Under the pieces are notes generated by a model. It did no database searches, was not told the DNA's origin, and saw nothing but the letters and a program-made list of their open reading frames with translations. From NCBI RefSeq assembly GCF_902459685.1, contig NZ_CABPSF010000002.1:434001-498000 (forward strand): a stretch of 64,000 nucleotides of DNA, in the 5' to 3' direction. The position numbers and the translations under genes are program-made. Positions 59,945 through 64,000 of this stretch are shown here, one piece after another (position 1 is the first letter of the stretch; each line of letters starts with the position of its first letter). The stretch is from Pandoraea iniqua. GTDB taxonomy: Bacteria; Pseudomonadota; Gammaproteobacteria; Burkholderiales; Burkholderiaceae.

Positions 59945-61074
59945 CGCATCAGGTCGGCCACGGGCCGAATGCGCTCGCCGAACGGCAGCGGATCGCGTCC
60001 CCGGAAGAACAGCCCGCGCGCCACATCGCCGCGCACGGCCTGCGCCAGTTTCAGATCGATGCAGAACTGGCCGATACGGGCCACGCCATCACGCAGACCA
60101 CACGCCTGAAGGCAGTCGAAGCCTTCCAGACACTGCCGCACTTTCGCCTTCGCCTGCAATGCCGTCTCGCGAGAGAGATAGCGCTTGAGCCACGGCGTGA
60201 GGACTGCGCGCGCGGGCAAACCCGCCACGCTGGTGAATTCGGCAATGTCTTCGGGGCGGGCGGTCGCCAGCACTTCCTTGAAGGCCGGATGCGCGTCGGA
60301 TTCTTCAGTCACGGCGAATGCCGTTCCCAATTGCACGCCTGCTGCGCCTTGCCCCAGCCAATGCTTCACCTGTTCGTGCCGATGAATGCCACCCGCGACG
60401 ATCAGCGGTACACGCGCCCACTCGATGCCGAGCGATGCGTAGATCTCGCAGCATTCGGTCAACACACGGTCGAACGAGAAGCGCCCGTCGCCGAGGTCTT
60501 CGATGCGCGATGCGCCCAGATGGCCGCCCGCATGTGCGGGATGTTCGATGACGATGGCGTCGGGCAAGCGGCCTTTCTTCATCCACTTGCGCAGCACGAG
60601 GCTCACGCCGCGTGAGTCCGACAGAATCGGGATGAGCGCGACGTTCGGGTGTGACGCCGTGAGTTCCGGCAGATCGAGCGGCAGGCCGGCACCCATGACG
60701 ATGGCATCGGCACCGCTCTCGCACGCCTGACGCACGAGCGACGCGTGCGCGCTCACCGCTTTCATGACGTTCACGGCGACCAGTCCATGGCCGTCGGCGA
60801 GCGTTTTGGCCGCCCGGACTTCGCGGTCGAGTGCGATCAGGTTGACCGCTTCGATGGCCGCCTTGTCGCGGGTGCCTTCGACCTGAGCCAGCAGGTCGGG
60901 GTGGTGGTGCCGCAGGTCGATGCTCGCAATCGTGCCCATGCCGTTGTTGCGTGCGACAGTACCCGCCAGCCGGTGCGCGGAGATGCCGATTCCCATGCCG
61001 CCCTGTACCACCGGCACCAGCCGGCGGCCGGCCAGCGTCAGCCATTGCTCGTTCATGTCAGTTCCATTCGTCAT
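59872..61074 (-). CDS. Nitronate monooxygenase family FMN enzyme
   Basis: FMN-dependent TIM-barrel protein of 400 residues. VVQGGMGIGISAHRLAG opens the barrel, EHPAHAGGHLGA near 177 has the catalytic-type His, and VAGGIHRH with VQLGTAFAVTEES binds the flavin phosphate. It is longer than the copy at 31794, having a C-terminal extension with a Cys-containing CLEGFDCLQACGL segment. It is not a close paralogue of that copy. The reaction is uncertain within this family. Its 3' end overlaps the convergent exported hypothetical gene by 73 bp. Confidence 0.87.
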   Translation of the reverse strand: MTNGTDMNEQWLTLAGRRLVPVVQGGMGIGISAHRLAGTVARNNGMGTIASIDLRHHHPDLLAQVEGTRDKAAIEAVNLIALDREVRAAKTLADGHGLVAVNVMKAVSAHASLVRQACESGADAIVMGAGLPLDLPELTASHPNVALIPILSDSRGVSLVLRKWMKKGRLPDAIVIEHPAHAGGHLGASRIEDLGDGRFSFDRVLTECCEIYASLGIEWARVPLIVAGGIHRHEQVKHWLGQGAAGVQLGTAFAVTEESDAHPAFKEVLATARPEDIAEFTSVAGLPARAVLTPWLKRYLSRETALQAKAKVRQCLEGFDCLQACGLRDGVARIGQFCIDLKLAQAVRGDVARGLFFRGRDPLPFGERIRPVADLMRYLLTGESPADGPAAADAASVTAA

Positions 61075-61137
61075 GCGTGAGGGCAGTCTGTCACGCCCGC
61101 GACGAACGGCATTTGCGATGGGTCAAGCGCAGGGGGA

Positions 61138-62172
61138 TCAGGTGGCGGTGTCGGTGCGGCATGGCGTCGCACTGGGCTTCGACACGGTCCCCAGTGCAAT
61201 GCCGCCCACGATGAGCGCGAGGGCCAGCCAAACGTCGAGTCCGAGCGATTCGCGCAGGAGGAACGCGGACGCGAGCGTACCGACGACGGGCACGCCGAGC
61301 AGGCCGAGCGACGTGACGCCCGCGGGCAACTGCCGCGTGACCACGCCTGCCAGCCAGAAAGCAATGCCGCCACCGACGATGCCGCCGTACGTCATCAGCC
61401 CGGCAAAGCCGGCCACGCCGGTGATGCGCGGTGCGCCATCGAATACGGCCGCGAGTGTGCTCAGGATCACGCTTGCGAGCAGCAACTGCCATGGGCTCAA
61501 CTCGAACGGACCGTTGACCCAGCGATGCGCGCGCATATGGACGATGGCAATGGCCCAAACAAGTGCCGAGGCGAGCACGAGTGCGTTACCGAAGACGGCG
61601 TTGCGGTCGTGCCAATCGAACGCGAGTGGGTTGAACATGACCGCGATGCCGAGCAGGCCGAAGGCGATGCCGACCAGTCGGCGTGGCGTCAGCGCTTCAC
61701 CCAGCCAAAGGCGTGCCGCCGGCATGACCCAGAGCGGCGTGGTGTAGGCGAGCACCGCCGAGCGCCCGGCGCTCACGTATTGCAGGCTGATGGCGACCAG
61801 CAGCGAGAAGACCGTCATGTGCAGCAGGCCGACGCTCAGGATCACGGGCAGGTCGCCGCGTTTCGGCCAAACCAGCCGACGGGTCGCGGCGCAGATGATG
61901 AAGAGGGTGAGCATGCCGACGGTCGAGCGAAATGCCGTGCTCCACCAAGGGGAAACATGCGCGAGCAGCGCTTTGCTGACCGGCCAGTTCACGCCCCACA
62001 TGACGATGACGACGGCGAAGATCAGGCCGGCGTTCGTACGAGTGGGAGCGCCGTGACTGCCACGGACATCGCGTCGTTGCGAGGCAAGACGTTGCAGGGC
62101 GGCAGGCAGATTCACGGCGCGCGGCTCCGAAGCTCCAGAACGTGAGAGGAGGGCGCGTCGTCCCTTGAGCAC
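61138..62172 (-). CDS. EamA/DMT-superfamily transporter
   Basis: Inner-membrane permease of 344 residues with about ten helices in two EamA repeats. The first begins GLIFAVVIVMWGVNWPVSKALL near residue 49, the second near 195 (GNALVLASALVWAIAIVHM). Members export amino acids or other metabolites. About 45 polar residues precede helix 1, so the true start may be further downstream than 62172. It is in the same direction as the nitronate monooxygenase-like gene, 63 bp upstream of it. Substrate unknown. Confidence 0.87.
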   Translation of the reverse strand: MLKGRRALLSRSGASEPRAVNLPAALQRLASQRRDVRGSHGAPTRTNAGLIFAVVIVMWGVNWPVSKALLAHVSPWWSTAFRSTVGMLTLFIICAATRRLVWPKRGDLPVILSVGLLHMTVFSLLVAISLQYVSAGRSAVLAYTTPLWVMPAARLWLGEALTPRRLVGIAFGLLGIAVMFNPLAFDWHDRNAVFGNALVLASALVWAIAIVHMRAHRWVNGPFELSPWQLLLASVILSTLAAVFDGAPRITGVAGFAGLMTYGGIVGGGIAFWLAGVVTRQLPAGVTSLGLLGVPVVGTLASAFLLRESLGLDVWLALALIVGGIALGTVSKPSATPCRTDTAT

Positions 62173-62247
62173 GGCGCGTCAATGCATCACGTTAGGGCAA
62201 GCGTGGCCGCAGGAGAAGCGCCAGCAGCGCGCGGATCGATGGTGCCA

Positions 62248-62266
62248 CTGCCACAGACCGTGGCAG
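62248..62266. terminator. Hairpin downstream of hpnC
   Basis: CTGCCAC-AGACC-GTGGCAG, a perfect 7-bp stem with a 5-base loop, 12 bp after the hpnC stop on the minus strand. There is no T-run, so termination is possible but not certain. Confidence 0.35.
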
Positions 62267-62278
62267 GGCCGGACGGGA

Positions 62279-63145
62279 TCAGGCTGTTGCGAGTGCCTTG
62301 GGCGGGCGGCCGCTCAGCTTCATGCACAGGCCGCGCAGGAACACGCGCACGCCGTCGCCCTTGCCCAACTGCGGACGGTGACGGAAGACGTCGTAATCGG
62401 CGGCTTCGATCATGTCGAGAATGCGCAGGCCGCCATGAACCACACAGCAAAGCTCCAGTCCGAAGCGCCCCGGCACACGGTTGGCGAGCGGCGCACCGCG
62501 CAGCATCATGCGGCGGGCAAAATCCACTTCGTAGCGCATCAGCGCGCGCCAGCGATCGTCGAGCGTCTTCGCGTCGATATCGGCGTCGGTGACACCGAAA
62601 CGCGCCATGTCGTCCTGCGGCAGATAGACGCGCGCCTTGCGCCAGTCAACTTCGACATCCTGCCAGAAGTTGATCAGTTGCAGCGCCGAGCAGATGTCGT
62701 CGGAGCAGGCGATGTTCTCGGGTGTGTCGAGCTTGAACAGGCCGAGCATGATGCGCCCGACCGGGTCGGCAGAGCGGCGCGTGTAGTCGCGCAGGTCGGC
62801 AAAGGTGGCGTAGCGCTTGACCTCGATATCCTGATCGAAGGCCGAGAGCAGGTCGGAGAACGGCTGCACCGAGAGCTTGTGCTCGGCGATCACGCGCGCG
62901 AGCGCGGCGAACAGCGGCTGGTCGGGCGAAGTGGGCACCCCGGCGGCGATCTTGTCGAGTTCAGCCTGATAGGCGGCCAGCCCGGCGTGACGCTCGGCGT
63001 TGGTCGCGTCGCCCTCGTCGGCGATGTCGTCGGCAGTCCGGGCAAAGTTGTAGATCACGCCCACCGGCGCGCGCATTTCGCGCGGCAGCAGGACACTGGC
63101 TACGGGGAAGTTTTCGTAATGCTCGATCTTGGCGTCGGAAGTCAT
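62279..63145 (-). CDS. hpnC: Squalene synthase HpnC (hydroxysqualene synthase)
   Basis: Trans-isoprenyl diphosphate synthase family enzyme of 288 residues. In hopanoid-making bacteria HpnD makes presqualene diphosphate, HpnC turns it into hydroxysqualene and HpnE reduces that to squalene. HpnC hallmarks are HYENFPVASVLLPREMR near residue 7, the first Asp-rich motif TADDIADEGD near 36 and the second, LINFWQDVEVDW, near 144. ATG 63145 is chosen because the HYENFP segment then falls at the usual place; the frame extends upstream to 63295. It diverges from hpnD, whereas the two are often adjacent in one direction. Confidence 0.92.
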   Translation of the reverse strand: MTSDAKIEHYENFPVASVLLPREMRAPVGVIYNFARTADDIADEGDATNAERHAGLAAYQAELDKIAAGVPTSPDQPLFAALARVIAEHKLSVQPFSDLLSAFDQDIEVKRYATFADLRDYTRRSADPVGRIMLGLFKLDTPENIACSDDICSALQLINFWQDVEVDWRKARVYLPQDDMARFGVTDADIDAKTLDDRWRALMRYEVDFARRMMLRGAPLANRVPGRFGLELCCVVHGGLRILDMIEAADYDVFRHRPQLGKGDGVRVFLRGLCMKLSGRPPKALATA

Positions 63146-63495
63146 CGGGCTGGTGAGGCAATTCAATTGGGGCAAATCGAGGGGTGTCCGCCAGAGGAAG
63201 ACCGCCGCCGCAATAGTTGCGATTGTTGCGAATACTGGGATAACGATTGTGCCGGACCGGCCACCGTTCGGCCAGCGGCGCGCCAACTGACGCAATTGTC
63301 AAAAAACGTCGGGAAATCAGGGCTGTGGGGCGATTTTCACCCATCGGGCCTCCCCCGAACGCCCCGAGATTCTATGCTATCGTTCCCAATCCTGGCGGGA
63401 AAGTCACGCCAATCCCCGGTATACTTCCGGGTTTGCAAGAATCCCCTGGGTTTTTCAGTGGTGTCACCCTGTTCCCCTGCACGACGAGGAGCCTC
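63146..63495. other. Divergent hpnC-hpnD intergenic region
   Basis: A 350-bp gap without a convincing gene. TATACT at 63420-63425 is a possible -10 for hpnD, with no clear -35. The section nearest hpnC is AT-richer than the surroundings. I see no clear operator. Confidence 0.5.
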
Positions 63496-64000
63496 GTGAG
63501 CGTCGCCGAACCGATCGAAATTTCGCCTGAGCAAAGCAGCGCACGTGTGGCGTCCGGCAGCAGCTTCTATGCTGCGATGCGTATTTTGCCGCCCGCACAG
63601 CGCGAAGGCATGTTCGAGATTTATGCCTTTTGCCGCGCCGTAGACGACATTGCCGACGACGGCGAAGACACGTCGGCGAGCCGCATGGCGCGTCTGGCGG
63701 TCTGGCGCCGCGATCTGGCCGACCTTTACGAAGGTCGTCCCGCGCCGTCGCTCGCCAATCTGGCACGTGTGGTCAAGCAATTCGACCTGAAGCACGACGA
63801 TTTTCTGGCTGTCATCGACGGCATGGAAATGGACGCGTGCGGTCCCATCGTGGCGCCTGATCTGCCGACCCTCGATCTCTATTGCGATCGCGTGGCGAGT
63901 GCCGTCGGCCGTCTGTCGGTCAAGGTGTTCGGTATGCCCGAGCAGGAAGGGATCGATCTGTCGTACCACCTCGGCCGCGCCCTGCAACTGACGAATATCC
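63496..64000 (+). CDS. hpnD: Presqualene diphosphate synthase HpnD (partial, 3' end beyond window)
   Basis: The first 168 codons of HpnD, which joins two farnesyl diphosphates into presqualene diphosphate for hopanoid synthesis. Typical sequence is SGSSFYAAMRILPPAQR near residue 22, the Asp-rich YAFCRAVDDIADD near 47 and YCDRVASAVGRLSVKVFG near 133. Initiation is probably at GTG 63496, with GAGGAG six bases upstream. The window ends before the second Asp-rich motif, so the C-terminus cannot be assessed. hpnE and shc may lie beyond the window. Confidence 0.92.
   Translation, partial: MSVAEPIEISPEQSSARVASGSSFYAAMRILPPAQREGMFEIYAFCRAVDDIADDGEDTSASRMARLAVWRRDLADLYEGRPAPSLANLARVVKQFDLKHDDFLAVIDGMEMDACGPIVAPDLPTLDLYCDRVASAVGRLSVKVFGMPEQEGIDLSYHLGRALQLTNI

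Overview
The window looks like chromosome from a high-GC betaproteobacterium of the Burkholderiaceae; Pandoraea or a close Burkholderia relative is my best guess. The evidence is the Burkholderia-type 16-strand porins, paired LysR regulators and catabolic operons, a cyo-type quinol oxidase, divergent hpnC/hpnD hopanoid genes and uniformly GC-rich third codon positions. No tRNA, rRNA, insertion sequence, phage or CRISPR array is visible. The species call is inference.

Layout. (1) 35-8021: transketolase-phosphoglucomutase pair, a LysR regulator divergent from an exported isochorismatase-like hydrolase and a pirin, then a membrane GGDEF diguanylate cyclase. (2) 8089-22423: a catabolic regulon around one LysR gene (18707-19651). 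To its left on the minus strand are a DUF917 thiohydantoin-desulfurase-like protein, a urocanase homologue lacking the active-site Cys, a porin, a UbiD decarboxylase, an MHS-type transporter, a CoA-transferase and two acyl-CoA dehydrogenases. To its right on the plus strand are a hydantoinase and an N-carbamoyl-amino-acid hydrolase. Three copies of one operator, TAAC-N5-GTTAAGGGT, lie in the same orientation 95-112 bp before three transcription units. The enzyme set fits breakdown of a (thio)urocanate through a hydantoin-propionate and N-carbamoylglutamate to glutamate, as in ergothioneine-type catabolism. (3) 22449-32738: a CoA-dependent acid-degradation cluster (porin, thioesterase, HMG-CoA lyase-like enzyme, two enoyl-CoA hydratases, CoA-transferase, AMP-forming ligase, MFS, MarR, nitronate monooxygenase) with shared MarR-like boxes. 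(4) 32749-44890: an SsuABC/TauABC-like importer, a tartrate-dehydratase-like enolase, an HxlR regulator, a HAD phosphatase, a TetR regulator, an aromatic-acid set (class II aldolase, dihydroxyphthalate-decarboxylase-like protein, AAHS transporter), a citrate-synthase-like protein with an HTH domain and a TRIC/YadS membrane protein. (5) 45305-53953: MacA-MacB-NodT efflux operon, a sensor kinase and LuxR-type response regulator, three tiny ORFs of 23, 23 and 28 codons in one short transcription unit, and a lipoprotein with a duplicated Cys-rich module. (6) 54100-64000: cyoABCD, a LysR regulator, an exported hypothetical, a second nitronate monooxygenase-like protein, an EamA transporter, and divergent hpnC and hpnD (the latter cut by the window end).

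The most novel candidate is the three-peptide unit at 52506-53067. Each mini-ORF has its own strong ribosome-binding site, the unit ends in a clear hairpin terminator, and its promoter carries a 17-bp box (CTGTGATTAATACAAGT) that recurs as CTGTGATTTGTACAAGT before macA, at the same distance from a possible -10. This suggests a regulated set of leaderless hydrophobic peptides with a two-component system and a dedicated ABC exporter, loosely like staphylococcal phenol-soluble modulins. The link is inferred from position and motif; no function is known. The second main candidate is the LysR regulon in region 2.
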